Position numbers and translations under genes: made by a program. Below are positions 34,667 to 44,615 of a stretch of 64,000 nt of DNA, one piece after another. The DNA comes from Planctomycetota bacterium (lineage in GTDB: Bacteria; Planctomycetota; B15-G4; SIAN01). The notes below the pieces were generated by a model, which was not told the origin of the DNA, did no database searches, and saw nothing but the letters and a program-made list of their open reading frames with translations. The stretch is from NCBI GenBank assembly GCA_028289345.1, contig JANQQL010000010.1, positions 558,001 through 622,000 on the forward strand, in the 5' to 3' direction. Each line of letters opens with the position of its first letter. Position 1 is the first letter of the stretch.

Positions 34667-37206
34667 CTGATCATCAATGGCAAGAAGTCGAACGCCTTTT
34701 CGATGAGCTCCGCTCACTGACAGAGACCCAGCGAGAAAACGAGCTAACGCGTCAATGCGAGGACGAAGAGGTCCGAAGCACCGTTCTTCAACTGCTCCAA
34801 CACCATGACTGCTCCACGGGGTTTCTCTCGGACAATCCTCGCCAAGAACTCGAGACTCCCCGATTGGCGCCATTTCCGTCGCAAGCCCCGGTTCGCATTG
34901 GCAATTACCAACTGATTCGGCCGATCGCCGCAGGTGGCATGGGAATCGTTTACGAGGCCCAGCAATCTTCTCCCCACCGTCGAGTCGCGATCAAGCTCCT
35001 ACGGATCAGCGTGGCATCTGAATCGTCGTCTCGTCGCTTTCTTCACGAGGTCGACATTCTCGGCCGACTCCAACATCCCGGAATCGCCAAAATCCACGAC
35101 GCGGGAGTCCACGAAGATGAAACAGGCCTTTCACTCCCCTACTTCGCGATGGAGTTTGTTCCCGAGGCAAAAGACATCCTGCGCTTCTCTGTGGAGCGGA
35201 AGCTCGCCACCCAAGAACTCTGTCAACTCATGGTTCAGGTTTGTGAAGCGGTTCATCACGCCCATCTGCGCGGTGTGATCCACCGAGACCTGAAACCGGC
35301 GAACATTCTGGTGGACGAGAACGGACAGCCGCGAGTGATTGATTTCGGGGTCGCGCGAATCGCCGAGACGGAAACCGCCTTCTCCTCGATGGGCACGTCC
35401 CACGGAGAACTCATCGGCACCCTGCGCTACATGAGCCCCGAGCAATGTGACCCCGGCGCCCATGATCTGGACCTGAGAACCGACGTCTATTCCCTTGGTG
35501 TCACGTTCTACGAGTTGTTGACGGGAGAGCTGCCCTACTCCCTGCCCACGAGCAGTGTCATCAAAGCCGCGATGGTCATCCGAGAGAACCTCCCCGTCCC
35601 TCCTTCACGGCGGTGCCCCGAGATCACGGGGGACTGGGAGACCGTCCTCCAGACAGCTCTCGCCAAGGACCCCGAGGATCGCTACCAATCGGTGATGGCC
35701 CTGGCCGAGGACATTCGCCGAGTGCAAACCCACCGGCCCATCCTTGCGCGCCCGCCCGGTCTTTGGACGGAAATCCGCTTGTGGACCCGGCGACGACGGG
35801 CGCTCGCTGTGAGCCTGGCCATTGTTGTCGCGGCGATCCTTGCGGGCGCCGGCCTCGCGACCTTCGGCTTTCTCGATGCCCGTCGGTCCGAGCAAGCAGC
35901 TCGACGCTCCGAAGACGCGGAGAAGAACCAGAGGCTCATCGCTCAGCAACAACGCGACGAATCTGAAGCCGTGACGCGCTTTCTCGAAGACATCCTGCAC
36001 GCGGCCAGTCCTCTGGAATCCAAACACGAAGTGACCGCCCGGGAGCTTCTCGATGCCTCCCTCCCTCGACTCGCTTCGAGCTTTGTCAATCGCCCCGACG
36101 TCGAGGCCCGACTTCGGCACACTCTGGGTCGGGCGTACATTGCACTCGGCTCGTACTCCGAAGCTCGAAAACAAATCGAGGCATCCCTCCGGCTTCGCGA
36201 AGAGCACCCGAACAACGACCCCGCGGCTCTGAGCCGAACGCGAGTCAGCCTGGTTTTCGTACGGAACCTTCTGGGAGAGTACGCCGAAGCCGAGGCATAC
36301 GCCTCACAGGTGATCGCCGAGTCTCGCGAGTCCTCCACTCGCTCAAGGGAGATCCATGCCGAGTTGCTCATGCATCGCGGAACAGCCCTTCGCGGATTGG
36401 GAAAGTTCCATCAGGCGGTCAAGGCGTTCGAGGAATGCCTCACCGGGCTAGATTCCGCGGACGTCGACGCGACCGAGATCCGCATTCATTGCCTCCAGTC
36501 GATGGGTGCTTCCCTTGCCGATTCGGGGGACCCCGACGCGGCCGAATCACCTCTCCGAGAAGCGCTCGAAGAAGCAGAGCTGTTCTTCGACGAGGGCCAT
36601 CCCGAAGTGGCACAGTTGCTCGGCGATCTGGGAGAAATCCTGCGACGCAAGAATGACCTCGACGGCGCACAATCGCTGATCGAGGAGGCCATTCAAATCT
36701 ACGAAGCATCCCTGGGGGCCGACCACCCGTCGCTCTACGGAGCACTGAACAACTTGGGAATGATTCACGGCGAACGACGTCGCTTCGACGAGGCCCTTGC
36801 CTGCTACCAACGCGTCCTGCGCCTCCTTCGTGCGCAGGACGCTCGGCATCCCGAGCTCGCCGCCACGATGAAGAACCTCGCGGAGCTTCACTTCGCACGT
36901 CGGGAGTTCCGCAAAGCGGACGCGCTGTACGAACAGGCTCTTGCCATGTCTCGATCTCGTTACCCTTCGGGTCACTACGAGACCGGCATCATTTTGCAGA
37001 GTTTTGCGAGCTCTCAGGACTATCAGGGGAACCCTGAAGGTGCCATCGAGATGCTCACCGAAGCGATCCCGATTCTCGAATCAACGCTCGGCCCGGACGA
37101 TCACCGAACCCGGGGAACCCTGGAGTACGGCGCACAGATTCTTGAACGCATGGGTCGGCGGCATGAGGCCGAAGACTGGCGAAGTCGGGCGCGGACCTTC
37201 GAGTGA
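34663..37206 (+). CDS. Transmembrane Ser/Thr protein kinase with TPR sensor, coupled to sigma factor
   Basis: An 847-residue kinase. The GTG at 34663 overlaps the sigma stop (GTGA) and is chosen over the upstream open frame. An acidic helical N-terminus (about 1-80) precedes the kinase domain: Gly-rich loop IAAGGMGIVYEA, VAIKLL with the ATP lysine, HRDLKPANIL (Asp209) and DFGVARI (Asp227), APE-like YMSPEQ, all intact. A single membrane helix lies at about 381-403 (LAIVVAAILAGAGLATFGF). A coiled-coil (EQAARRSEDAEKNQRLIAQQ) follows, then a long tetratricopeptide region to the end (YIALGSYSEARKQIEASLRL, GRRHEAEDW). It should sense something outside the inner membrane and signal to the partner sigma factor. 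Confidence 0.9.
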   Translation: MTDHQWQEVERLFDELRSLTETQRENELTRQCEDEEVRSTVLQLLQHHDCSTGFLSDNPRQELETPRLAPFPSQAPVRIGNYQLIRPIAAGGMGIVYEAQQSSPHRRVAIKLLRISVASESSSRRFLHEVDILGRLQHPGIAKIHDAGVHEDETGLSLPYFAMEFVPEAKDILRFSVERKLATQELCQLMVQVCEAVHHAHLRGVIHRDLKPANILVDENGQPRVIDFGVARIAETETAFSSMGTSHGELIGTLRYMSPEQCDPGAHDLDLRTDVYSLGVTFYELLTGELPYSLPTSSVIKAAMVIRENLPVPPSRRCPEITGDWETVLQTALAKDPEDRYQSVMALAEDIRRVQTHRPILARPPGLWTEIRLWTRRRRALAVSLAIVVAAILAGAGLATFGFLDARRSEQAARRSEDAEKNQRLIAQQQRDESEAVTRFLEDILHAASPLESKHEVTARELLDASLPRLASSFVNRPDVEARLRHTLGRAYIALGSYSEARKQIEASLRLREEHPNNDPAALSRTRVSLVFVRNLLGEYAEAEAYASQVIAESRESSTRSREIHAELLMHRGTALRGLGKFHQAVKAFEECLTGLDSADVDATEIRIHCLQSMGASLADSGDPDAAESPLREALEEAELFFDEGHPEVAQLLGDLGEILRRKNDLDGAQSLIEEAIQIYEASLGADHPSLYGALNNLGMIHGERRRFDEALACYQRVLRLLRAQDARHPELAATMKNLAELHFARREFRKADALYEQALAMSRSRYPSGHYETGIILQSFASSQDYQGNPEGAIEMLTEAIPILESTLGPDDHRTRGTLEYGAQILERMGRRHEAEDWRSRARTFE

Positions 37207-37379
37207 TCGAGTGGTCTGAAACAGCGAGATCCAGCCAAACGGTGGCAGCAACTTACGCTTGTCAGTGAATTGGGGTCGCTTCGGCCTCTCGAAAACACAG
37301 CTCCCGATAGAATTCCGCAACTGCCCCTCGCTTCCCACCCAATTGAGTTCCGAACCTTTCCACCATGGCAGGGGCACTG

Positions 37380-38249
37380 ATGGGCACAGAGAATCGCGGC
37401 ACTTTGAATGAGATCTGGATCTATCCGCTCAAAAGCGGAAGGGGCATTCGCAAAGAGCGTTGGGAGCTTGCGAACCACGGCCTTCTTCTCGACCGCTGTT
37501 GGATGCTGGCGGACCCCACCGGAAGGGCTATGACGCAACTCACCAACCCCCGGCTCACGTCCATCCAAACGCGAGCTGGCGCCACAGGGATTGAGTTCTT
37601 CGCCGACGGCTTTGACTCAATCCAAGTCCCCGTGCATCCTCCGGCCGAGCAGCCCTTGTCCGAGATGTGGATGGAAGGAGCAGAGTCGGTGCGAGGTTCA
37701 CGCATCAGCACCGACGCCGACAAGTGGTTCTCGGCGGTTCTTCGGAGCCCGTGCCATTTGATTCAAACTCCCGCGTCGCCCTCTCGGTGGACCGACCAAC
37801 AGGTGAACGGGAATCCCCTGAGCTACCAGAACGCGTATCCGATCCACTTAGTCTCTCAGTCATCTCTCGAGGACCTCAACACGCGCCTCGCGTCCCCCGT
37901 ATCGATGAACCGATTCCGCCCCAACCTGGTCATCACTGGAACGCTCCCCCATGAAGACGATCAGTGGAAGCGGATTCAGATCGGCCAAGCCATTCTTCGA
38001 ATCGGAAGACCCTGCGACCACCGCTGCGGTGTTCCGAACATCGACCAAAAGACCGGGGCGAGAGATGTTGAACCACTCCGAACCCTGAACACATACCGCC
38101 GCTCTCGCCAAGGCATCTACTTCGGCCAGAATGTCGCAATCGAGAAGCCAGCGCCACTCCATACAGGAGCACCAATCAAGGTCCTGGAATTTGGTCCGGC
38201 CCCGGAAATCCAATCCGAAGCTCGCTCCACACGAACCACCGAGCAATGA
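37380..38249 (+). CDS. MOSC-domain protein with N-terminal MOSC beta-barrel
   Basis: A 289-residue cytoplasmic protein. ATG 37380 has AGGGG seven bases upstream (ATG 37365 is an alternative with no Shine-Dalgarno). The N-terminal part (IWIYPLKSGRGI, LLDRCWMLADPTGRAMTQ) is the MOSC_N barrel of the YcbX/mARC and molybdenum-cofactor-sulfurase C-terminal family. The MOSC core follows: NRFRPNLVITG, RIGRPCDHRCGVPNID, containing the conserved Cys pair. Members bind the molybdenum cofactor and reduce N-hydroxylated substrates or handle sulfur. No electron-transfer ferredoxin domain is fused, so a separate partner would be needed. It is one of very few non-exported, non-regulatory genes here; it lies 173 bp after the kinase. 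Confidence 0.85.
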   Translation: MGTENRGTLNEIWIYPLKSGRGIRKERWELANHGLLLDRCWMLADPTGRAMTQLTNPRLTSIQTRAGATGIEFFADGFDSIQVPVHPPAEQPLSEMWMEGAESVRGSRISTDADKWFSAVLRSPCHLIQTPASPSRWTDQQVNGNPLSYQNAYPIHLVSQSSLEDLNTRLASPVSMNRFRPNLVITGTLPHEDDQWKRIQIGQAILRIGRPCDHRCGVPNIDQKTGARDVEPLRTLNTYRRSRQGIYFGQNVAIEKPAPLHTGAPIKVLEFGPAPEIQSEARSTRTTEQ

Positions 38250-38369
38250 GCTCGGGAGGCGACTTCAAACCTCAAGCAAACCCCAACGAGTTTCGCCCGC
38301 CGGTGAAAAGCTGGCTCGACCGCCCGAGAAAGACCCAGTCTGAATTCTGGGCGTTTCTTCAACTCGCGA

Positions 38370-40037
38370 TCAGTCCCTTGAAAACGCCCGCTCCCCGATC
38401 GTCAATCGCTGATTGGCTCGGACTCTCCTGACGACCCGGCGGCCAGTCGCTGGGAACGTCACCTCGACTTCGGCAAACCGAGACCGACCCAGGCCGAAGT
38501 GCATGACTCGCTCACTTTGACTCAAGAAGTTCGCGTCCGCGCCGACTTCTCGAATCATGGGTGATGCGCTGCGGGACGGAGTGACCCGAACGATGGCGCC
38601 GATTGCGTTCGCCGTCGAGCGACGGCCCCGCACGTGGAGCTGCAGCCATGAGTTTCGATGGCGGCTGTCGTTTCGAAACAAACGCGGGGAGTCCGAGTTC
38701 TGTGAGATGATGAGATCCAAGTCCCCGTCTCGGTCGTAGTCGAGAGTTGCCACTCCCTTTCCGGAGCCGGTGTCATCCAAGCCGCTTGCCAACGCGCGCT
38801 CTTCCATCTCGCCATTTCCATGGTTGATCCAGAGACGGGTTGCATCGTTGCGGAACGGATCCGCCAGGGGATTCGGAAACAAGACCCCATTGGTTTGAAC
38901 GAGATCGAGATCCCGGTCGTTGTCCAGGTCAGCGAAGGCGGCGCCCCAACCCCACGCACCATCCCGAACCCCTGCGAAGTCGGTCGCATCGCGGAACACT
39001 CGGCCTCCGTCATTGCGATACAGCCGGTTGCCAGAATTGCCCCACAGGCAGCCTCCGAACCGGCAAGAGTCGAAGGGGTCATCGATGGAGGTCACGAACC
39101 AGTCGAGATCTCCGTCGAAATCGAAGTCCCCCAGTGTCGACCCCATCCCGTTCTCGTCCGTGCCGACTCCCGCGGCTCGAGTTCCCTCGAGGAACGTTCC
39201 ATCGCCGTTGTTCCAGAACAGTCGACTGGTGAAGAAATCACCCGCAACTGCCAGATCCTGCCAGCCGTCTCCATCCAGATCCGCAAAGGTGCTGGCGAAC
39301 GCAAAGACTCCGTCCAACGAAGCGTTGGCTGTGTCTGTGACGTCTTCGAAAAAGCCAGGTGCGGCAGGGCCTCGATTGAGGAGCAAGCGAGATCGGTCCG
39401 AGATTTCCGCAGCCCATTGGGTGATGGAAAGATCCACCCAGCCATCTCGATTGATGTCACCAAAGGCAATGCTCCAGCCGTTCACGCCATCGGAGACGGG
39501 AAAGGAAGCGCCTCGCTCCACTCCTTGCTCTCGAAAAAACCACCCTCCCTCGTTGATGTACAAGCGATGACGGTTGTTGACCGGGTCCCCGGGATCTCCC
39601 ACGACCGTGACGAACAGATCTTCGTCTCCATCGTTGTCGATGTCTGCAAACGCAGCGCCGTTGGTTTGGAGCGATTCCCCAAGCCCGACCCATTCAGAGA
39701 CTTCGGCGAAGGTTCCGTCTCGACGATTCCAATAGAGGGAGTCGGGACCGTCCAAGCGGGTGAAATAGAGATCGGGCCACCCGTCTCGATTGATGTCGCC
39801 GACCGCAACGCCTCCGGTCATGAACTCGATCTCACAACGCCTCGGATCGAGGAGGATGTTGCATTCGTCCGAGTCCTGACGCTGGACGTGATGGATTCCG
39901 GCTTCGACGGTGACATCGCGAAAGGTCACGGAAGCAGACGGAAGGTCCACCGTCAAAGCACGCGCTTCACTCACGGCTGGACGCGCGCAAAGGGCGAGTC
40001 CGGCTGTGATCGCTGTGCGGAGGAGCGAACGGTTCAT
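38370..40037 (-). CDS. Exported CRTAC1-type FG-GAP/UnbV protein
   Basis: A 555-residue secreted protein with signal peptide (MNRSLLRTAITAGLALCARP, then AVSEARA). It begins with the family's VTFRDVTVEAGIHH motif, then FG-GAP/VCBS propeller units (DINRDGWPDLYFTR, DIDNDGDEDLFVTV, DLDGDGWQDLAVAG, DYDRDGDLDLIISQ), and ends with an ASPIC/UnbV domain (NSWLQLHVRGRRSTANAIGA, REVGADANFLSQSERVMHFG, VEVTFPATGRR). This is half the size of the duplicated gene at 2293-6183 and shows the single-copy form of that architecture. It is downstream of the HAF gene on the same strand with a terminator-like hairpin between them, so it may be separately regulated. Confidence 0.87.
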   Translation of the reverse strand: MNRSLLRTAITAGLALCARPAVSEARALTVDLPSASVTFRDVTVEAGIHHVQRQDSDECNILLDPRRCEIEFMTGGVAVGDINRDGWPDLYFTRLDGPDSLYWNRRDGTFAEVSEWVGLGESLQTNGAAFADIDNDGDEDLFVTVVGDPGDPVNNRHRLYINEGGWFFREQGVERGASFPVSDGVNGWSIAFGDINRDGWVDLSITQWAAEISDRSRLLLNRGPAAPGFFEDVTDTANASLDGVFAFASTFADLDGDGWQDLAVAGDFFTSRLFWNNGDGTFLEGTRAAGVGTDENGMGSTLGDFDFDGDLDWFVTSIDDPFDSCRFGGCLWGNSGNRLYRNDGGRVFRDATDFAGVRDGAWGWGAAFADLDNDRDLDLVQTNGVLFPNPLADPFRNDATRLWINHGNGEMEERALASGLDDTGSGKGVATLDYDRDGDLDLIISQNSDSPRLFRNDSRHRNSWLQLHVRGRRSTANAIGAIVRVTPSRSASPMIREVGADANFLSQSERVMHFGLGRSRFAEVEVTFPATGRRVVRRVRANQRLTIGERAFSRD

Positions 40038-40068
40038 GACAAGGCCCCATTCGGAAGGAAGACGGGAG

Positions 40069-40111
40069 TGCCTGAAGCCGGCATCGTCGAGTGGAAAACC
40101 GGCCTCAGGCA
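40069..40111 (-). terminator. Hairpin after the HAF-repeat gene
   Basis: Inverted repeat of 13 bp (40069-40081 with 40099-40111, one wobble) and a 17-base loop, 14 bp past the stop of the minus-strand HAF gene. The minus-strand tail is pyrimidine-rich (CCCGTCTTCCTTCC) but not a pure T run. Confidence 0.5.
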
Positions 40112-40124
40112 GAGAAGAGAATCC

Positions 40125-41492
40125 TCAGTCGGTGAACGTCAATGCGAGCCCGTTCGAGAAGTTGAGGTTGCCTCCGGCATCGTTGTCTCGGAACGCGTAC
40201 TGGAATTGGACGGTCACTCCGTCGGCGCCAATCGGCACGGTCAGCGGCAGCTGGGCCACCTGGCTCCCCTCAAACGGGTTCGCCGGAAAGAACAAAAAGT
40301 TGCCGAGCACGCACAGGAACCCGTCGCCGAGCGGCAGCTGAACCTGGTTGAGACCAAAGATGAAAAGGCCCCGCGCGTCGGGAACGGGACTGACCTGCAG
40401 AGTCAGATCCTGGTCAGCGGCACTCAAAGATCCCAGGGCCGTCAGCTCGGCGGCGGCACCGGTGGAATTGGGGGTCGAGTCACAGTAGCTGACACCCACG
40501 TTGATCGGCGTTGACAGGAACGGAATGTCCGTGCCGAAGCCACCTCCGATCGGGCGAGCGAGGCCCAGAATCTGGCCGGCGTCGTTGATCCGCAGAACAC
40601 GAAACAGCTCGGTGCCAGCGGGTAGGTCAATCAGATCTTCCAGAAATTCAACCGAACCACCGATTCGGAATCGATAGGGACCGTCGTCGGAGTTGCCGAT
40701 GATCCATCCCAGGTTGTTGACGTCCGTGGCTTCGTGTTCGCCAGACGGAACCGGGATCTCCACTCCCTCACTGACACCCTGCCAATAGAAGGATGTCCTG
40801 TTCGACGTCGAGAACCCATCGCTGAATGCCGCGAAGCCCACCATCAGCTCTGAGTTGTTCAGTCCCACCGCGCGAGCGAACGAGAACGGCCCCGTGGGCA
40901 CGCCGATCTCGCTCGTCTGGGTTCCGTCGAAGAAAAAGACGCCTCCGGACGTCCCGCAGGCCTGACCAATGTCATTGACCCGATCGAGCCCACCAAAGAA
41001 CACAGGATTCAAGTCACTGTCCGAAGTCAAGAACGACTCGGCGATGAAAATGCGTCCGTCCGAGCCCTGAAAGCCGCTCACTCCGCCAATCTGGCCGTTG
41101 GAAGATATGTCTCGTGACGCGGAAGCCTCGTCATTGATAAGCATGCCAAGCTCTTCCACCACTCCATCGTCCCAACGAAAGGCCTCCACCGAGACGTCGT
41201 TGAAACTCTGGACGAAGGTACCGGCCACCTGCCCCGCGTCGTTGATCGCATCAGCCAGCGCATTCTGGTTCACGTTTGACAGGACTTCGAGCCCATCCTC
41301 GAGACTCCATTGTGCCGGCCGGACTCCGTTGGGGGTATCTACGTTTCCAACCACAACTCCGCGGTTGTTCAGATCGTTGACTTCGTCATCACGAAACATC
41401 CCGTCGAGGGAAACGAAGTCGAACTCAACCTGCTGACCAGATGCGTTGCTCGTGGCGAAAGCCACCAATAGACAGCTGCGAAACAATCTCAT
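40125..41492 (-). CDS. Exported HAF-repeat protein with Planctomycete beta C-terminal domain
   Basis: A 455-residue protein. ATG 41492 follows GAGG and gives signal peptide MRLFRSCLLVAFATSNASGQ; ATG 41504 is also possible. The body carries repeats of the HAF type found in extracellular proteins (NNRGVVVGNVDTPNGVRPAQ, INDAGQVAGTFVQS, ISSNGQIGGVSG, INDAGQILGLARP), each a beta-strand hairpin in a propeller-like fold. The last about 120 residues start YCDSTPNSTGAAAELTALGS and contain GLFIFGLNQVQLPLGDGFLC and FQYAFRDNDAGGNLNFSNGL. This domain recurs in four other proteins of the window. The function is unknown; it is surface or secreted. A 474-bp gene-free upstream region precedes it. Confidence 0.82.
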   Translation of the reverse strand: MRLFRSCLLVAFATSNASGQQVEFDFVSLDGMFRDDEVNDLNNRGVVVGNVDTPNGVRPAQWSLEDGLEVLSNVNQNALADAINDAGQVAGTFVQSFNDVSVEAFRWDDGVVEELGMLINDEASASRDISSNGQIGGVSGFQGSDGRIFIAESFLTSDSDLNPVFFGGLDRVNDIGQACGTSGGVFFFDGTQTSEIGVPTGPFSFARAVGLNNSELMVGFAAFSDGFSTSNRTSFYWQGVSEGVEIPVPSGEHEATDVNNLGWIIGNSDDGPYRFRIGGSVEFLEDLIDLPAGTELFRVLRINDAGQILGLARPIGGGFGTDIPFLSTPINVGVSYCDSTPNSTGAAAELTALGSLSAADQDLTLQVSPVPDARGLFIFGLNQVQLPLGDGFLCVLGNFLFFPANPFEGSQVAQLPLTVPIGADGVTVQFQYAFRDNDAGGNLNFSNGLALTFTD

Positions 41493-41966
41493 GACAAACC
41501 TCATCTTCTTTCTTCTTGATCGGGAAAGGGCGAAACTCGGCGGCTTCACTCCGGGGGAGGAGCCTTGCCTCAAAGAGAGCAACGAATCGCAAGCTGCAAG
41601 AGACTCGTGCTCGTCGTGAAGTGAACAGGAGTACGACTCGCAGTGAATTCCGTGCCCCAAAAACCACTCAACTCGAGACACCGAGACTCAACACCGGGAC
41701 CATCAACTCGGAACGAACGAAACGAGATCCAAGTGGATCGGTTTGTCGCAGACCGAAACAAGAAAACGACCAAGAGAACATCACGCGACTTGCCGGCATC
41801 GGCAGCCAGAGGCTCTTCGAAGGCGAACGACTCGTTCCGCGGATTGGAGCCGCGGTGTCCCTGCGGTCCTACACGGGAACAACGCCCGAAACCGGACACC
41901 TTTTCAGCGGAAGTGAGAACGACTCATTGGTGGTCGAACGGGAACTCTCGAAGCGCGTTCGCACTT
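41493..41966. other. 474-bp gap without a gene
   Basis: Between the HAF gene start (41492) and the kinase stop (41967), both on the minus strand, I see no credible coding sequence. The part at 41640-41770 is A/C-rich relative to its surroundings. GTGTCCGG occurs on the minus strand at 41892-41899. It probably holds the HAF promoter and a long leader. Confidence 0.5.
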
Positions 41967-44411
41967 TCACTGGGTTAGCTCACTGCGAGCTTGATTCATT
42001 TCTTCAGAAGTAACCCCGTAGTCATCCTTGTTTGCCTCGAGCCCGGCGTCGAGGAGTGCTCGCGCCAGCTCGCTTTGGACGATCTTCGCGTTGGGGTGAT
42101 GGCTTCCGAAGATCTCGAGGAGAAGATCCCGGCCGGCAACGAGCCACTCTGCCGCTTCCACGGGAGCCTCCGCCTCTCGAAGAGCGCTCCCTAGCGCAAA
42201 CTTCGCATGGATCACGATCGGATGGTTCTCCCCGAGCTGCCCCTCGATTTCGTCGTGAAGCACGTAGAGGTCGTCGACGCGCTCGTCCACCGAGCGCCAC
42301 CCGGTGTCAAGGCTCGCTAGCATCACACGCATCTGGAATGCTCGCGGAGAACCGGGCCCGAGATGCTCGACGCACCAGTTCAAGTAGGCCTCACCCGCAT
42401 CGTAAGCAGCGTCGGCGTTGCCCAGCGCGCGCTCCAGTTCAAAGTTTGCATGGAGGACCCCTTCTTTCACGAACTCGGCCTCCGGAAAGCTCTCCACATG
42501 CCGAATTCGCTTCTCTCCCTCCTCCAACTGGCCGGCAGAAATCAACTTGTCGATGAGCCGAAGCTGAACGGTCAGTGCTCCGGCATCCGCCGGGTCGTAC
42601 GCATCCCAGGTTGCAGCCGCTTCTCTCAACATTTCGATGGCCGCCTGAGTTCTTCCAAGGGCGGTCTCTACCTCCGCCAGTTCGCCCAAGGCGGCCAAGC
42701 GATCCCTGCGCCGGGGCTCTCCAGCCTCCGAGTAAGCTTGGATCGCGGCCACGTAGTCCGCACGGGCGCTCTCGGGATCCCCCATTTCGAAAAGTGTGGA
42801 CGCCCGCGTGACCAAGGCTTCGCTGTGAGCAATCGAGCCCACGCCATGCAGTCCGGCCGCTTCCTCGACGGCAAGGTCCGACTCCTCGAGCGAACGTTCC
42901 AGATCCCCTCTCACGCGGAGAAAGCTGGCGAGCATCGTTCGTACTTTCCATCGAACGGAAGAACTGGCTAAGCCTTCGTCCTCGATCTTGCCAAGCGCGT
43001 GATCCAGCATCTCTCCAACGGTGCGGTTCAAGGGAAACTGGCTCGCCGAAGCCGTGTGGATCATGTCGATCAAGAATTCCGAAGTTGCTTCCGTCTCCAC
43101 GAGCAATTGGCTCTTTTCGATCAGCGCCTCTTGCTTCTGCGCGTCGGCCTCCTCGGCCTGACGCAGAGCGATTCGAATCTGACGGTTCGCCAGACCCAGC
43201 ACGATCGCGATCGCAACACTCCCCACGAATGACAACACCATCGCGACGGAAGCAACACGGTGAGCCCGAACCCACTTCGTGGTTCTGTAAACGACGGAAG
43301 CCGGCGCGGCCTCGATTGCACGCCCTTCCAGAAAGCGATCCACGTCGTCGCAAAGAGCCTGAGAGGTCAGATATCGCTCCGCCGGATCACGTCGTAGACA
43401 CTTCCCAACGATCCATGTCAGTTCCTGGATCCGAGCCTTCGAGAGTTCCTTGGCAAATCGTCGTTGGATCAGGCGTTCCGCCAATCCGGAAAGATCGCCT
43501 GGCGTCCCGGGTTGGTGCGACGAAGCAACCTTCCTCTCATGTTGCCCAACGGGGGATAACTCGCCCGTCAGTAGCTCAAAGAACAAGACTCCCAGCGAAT
43601 AGAGGTCGGATCGTTGGTCAACCTCCTGCGATGGCCCGTCACTCTGCTCGGGGCTCATGTAGTGACGAGTTCCCGCCCGAACGACCCCACACTCTGAATC
43701 ACTCCCGGACTCCGACGCCTCGGCCGCCTTGGCGATCCCGAAGTCGATGATCTTGGCGATCGGTTCCGACCCCGGCCCTTCGGCAACGAGAACATTGGAG
43801 GGCTTCAGGTCGCGGTGAACCAGGCCTTTGCGATGAGCGAAGCTCAGCCCGTCACAGACCTGGCGAACAAGTCGAACCCGATCGATGACAGAGAGGCACT
43901 CTTGGTTTGCGTATCGAGTGATGTGACACCCGTCAATGTAGGGCATCACAATGAAAGGAAAGCCGTCTTGGGTATCCCCGGCATCGAGGACCGAAGCGAT
44001 GTTCGGGTGATCGAGTTCCTTGAGGCTGTCGCGCTCAAACTGAAATCGCTTGAACGCCTGGGGCGAAAGGAGTCCCCGTCGCAGGATCTTGACGGCCACG
44101 GTTCGTTCGAGCGGCGGAGGCTCGACAGCGAAGTAGACGTCGGCCATTCCGCCGGAAGCAATGAGTTCGCCCACTCGGTAGTTGCCGACTCGAACCTTCG
44201 GAGCACCGCTCTCATCATCAGGAAGGAGTACGCTGGCTTGTTCCACGAAGCTCGCCAGTCGGCGCAACTTCGCCGCGCCTTCGTCTTGCAAGACGCGGAG
44301 ATTCGCAGAGATTTCTTCATCAAGCAACTGCTTGCGATCTGGTTGCGGCGACTCAGCGACGCGTACCAGAATCTCCTTGATGACCTCTTGCGCCTTGTGG
44401 TTCACAGCCAC
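41967..44411 (-). CDS. Transmembrane Ser/Thr protein kinase with TPR region (no adjacent sigma gene)
   Basis: An 814-residue kinase. The start is a GTG at 44411 (VAVNHKAQEV) with GGAG just upstream. The N-terminal about 70 residues are helical. Kinase motifs: GELIASGGMADVYFAV, TVAVKILRRG, HRDLKPSNVLVAEG (Asp201), IIDFGIAKA, MSPEQSDGPS. A single membrane helix lies at about 385-408 (VLSFVGSVAIAIVLGLA), then a coiled-coil (ALRQAEEADAQKQEALIEKS) and a long TPR-like region to the end. The upstream neighbour on its strand is a VCBS protein, so unlike the other kinases it has no coupled ECF sigma gene. The nearest sigma gene (47490) lies 3 kb away on the other strand. Confidence 0.9.
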   Translation of the reverse strand: MAVNHKAQEVIKEILVRVAESPQPDRKQLLDEEISANLRVLQDEGAAKLRRLASFVEQASVLLPDDESGAPKVRVGNYRVGELIASGGMADVYFAVEPPPLERTVAVKILRRGLLSPQAFKRFQFERDSLKELDHPNIASVLDAGDTQDGFPFIVMPYIDGCHITRYANQECLSVIDRVRLVRQVCDGLSFAHRKGLVHRDLKPSNVLVAEGPGSEPIAKIIDFGIAKAAEASESGSDSECGVVRAGTRHYMSPEQSDGPSQEVDQRSDLYSLGVLFFELLTGELSPVGQHERKVASSHQPGTPGDLSGLAERLIQRRFAKELSKARIQELTWIVGKCLRRDPAERYLTSQALCDDVDRFLEGRAIEAAPASVVYRTTKWVRAHRVASVAMVLSFVGSVAIAIVLGLANRQIRIALRQAEEADAQKQEALIEKSQLLVETEATSEFLIDMIHTASASQFPLNRTVGEMLDHALGKIEDEGLASSSVRWKVRTMLASFLRVRGDLERSLEESDLAVEEAAGLHGVGSIAHSEALVTRASTLFEMGDPESARADYVAAIQAYSEAGEPRRRDRLAALGELAEVETALGRTQAAIEMLREAAATWDAYDPADAGALTVQLRLIDKLISAGQLEEGEKRIRHVESFPEAEFVKEGVLHANFELERALGNADAAYDAGEAYLNWCVEHLGPGSPRAFQMRVMLASLDTGWRSVDERVDDLYVLHDEIEGQLGENHPIVIHAKFALGSALREAEAPVEAAEWLVAGRDLLLEIFGSHHPNAKIVQSELARALLDAGLEANKDDYGVTSEEMNQARSELTQ

Positions 44412-44615
44412 TTTCTCCGCGCATCCTCCGCGCCCTCAGGAAGACTCCCGAGCGAGGGAGGTCGAGGGCCTTCCGAAAACAATAGCCGCGATCCATCACA
44501 CGACACTTCAGCTCGAGCCGGCGTCAGGCTCAGGACGGGGTTCCAGCAGCCAGCTCGTCACCCATCTCTGTCGACACTCTTCGGGAAAGGGCCGACTCCA
44601 CCAAGGACGACCGAC

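Noticed and set aside
38246..38431. Small plus-strand ORF overlapping the MOSC stop (ATGA)
   Set aside because: The overlap suggested coupling, but the sequence is proline/basic-rich with no match and its 3' end runs antisense into the CRTAC1-type gene.
41516..42013. 165-codon plus-strand ORF in the 474-bp gap
   Set aside because: No ribosome site, basic and low-complexity composition, and its end overlaps the kinase gene in antisense.
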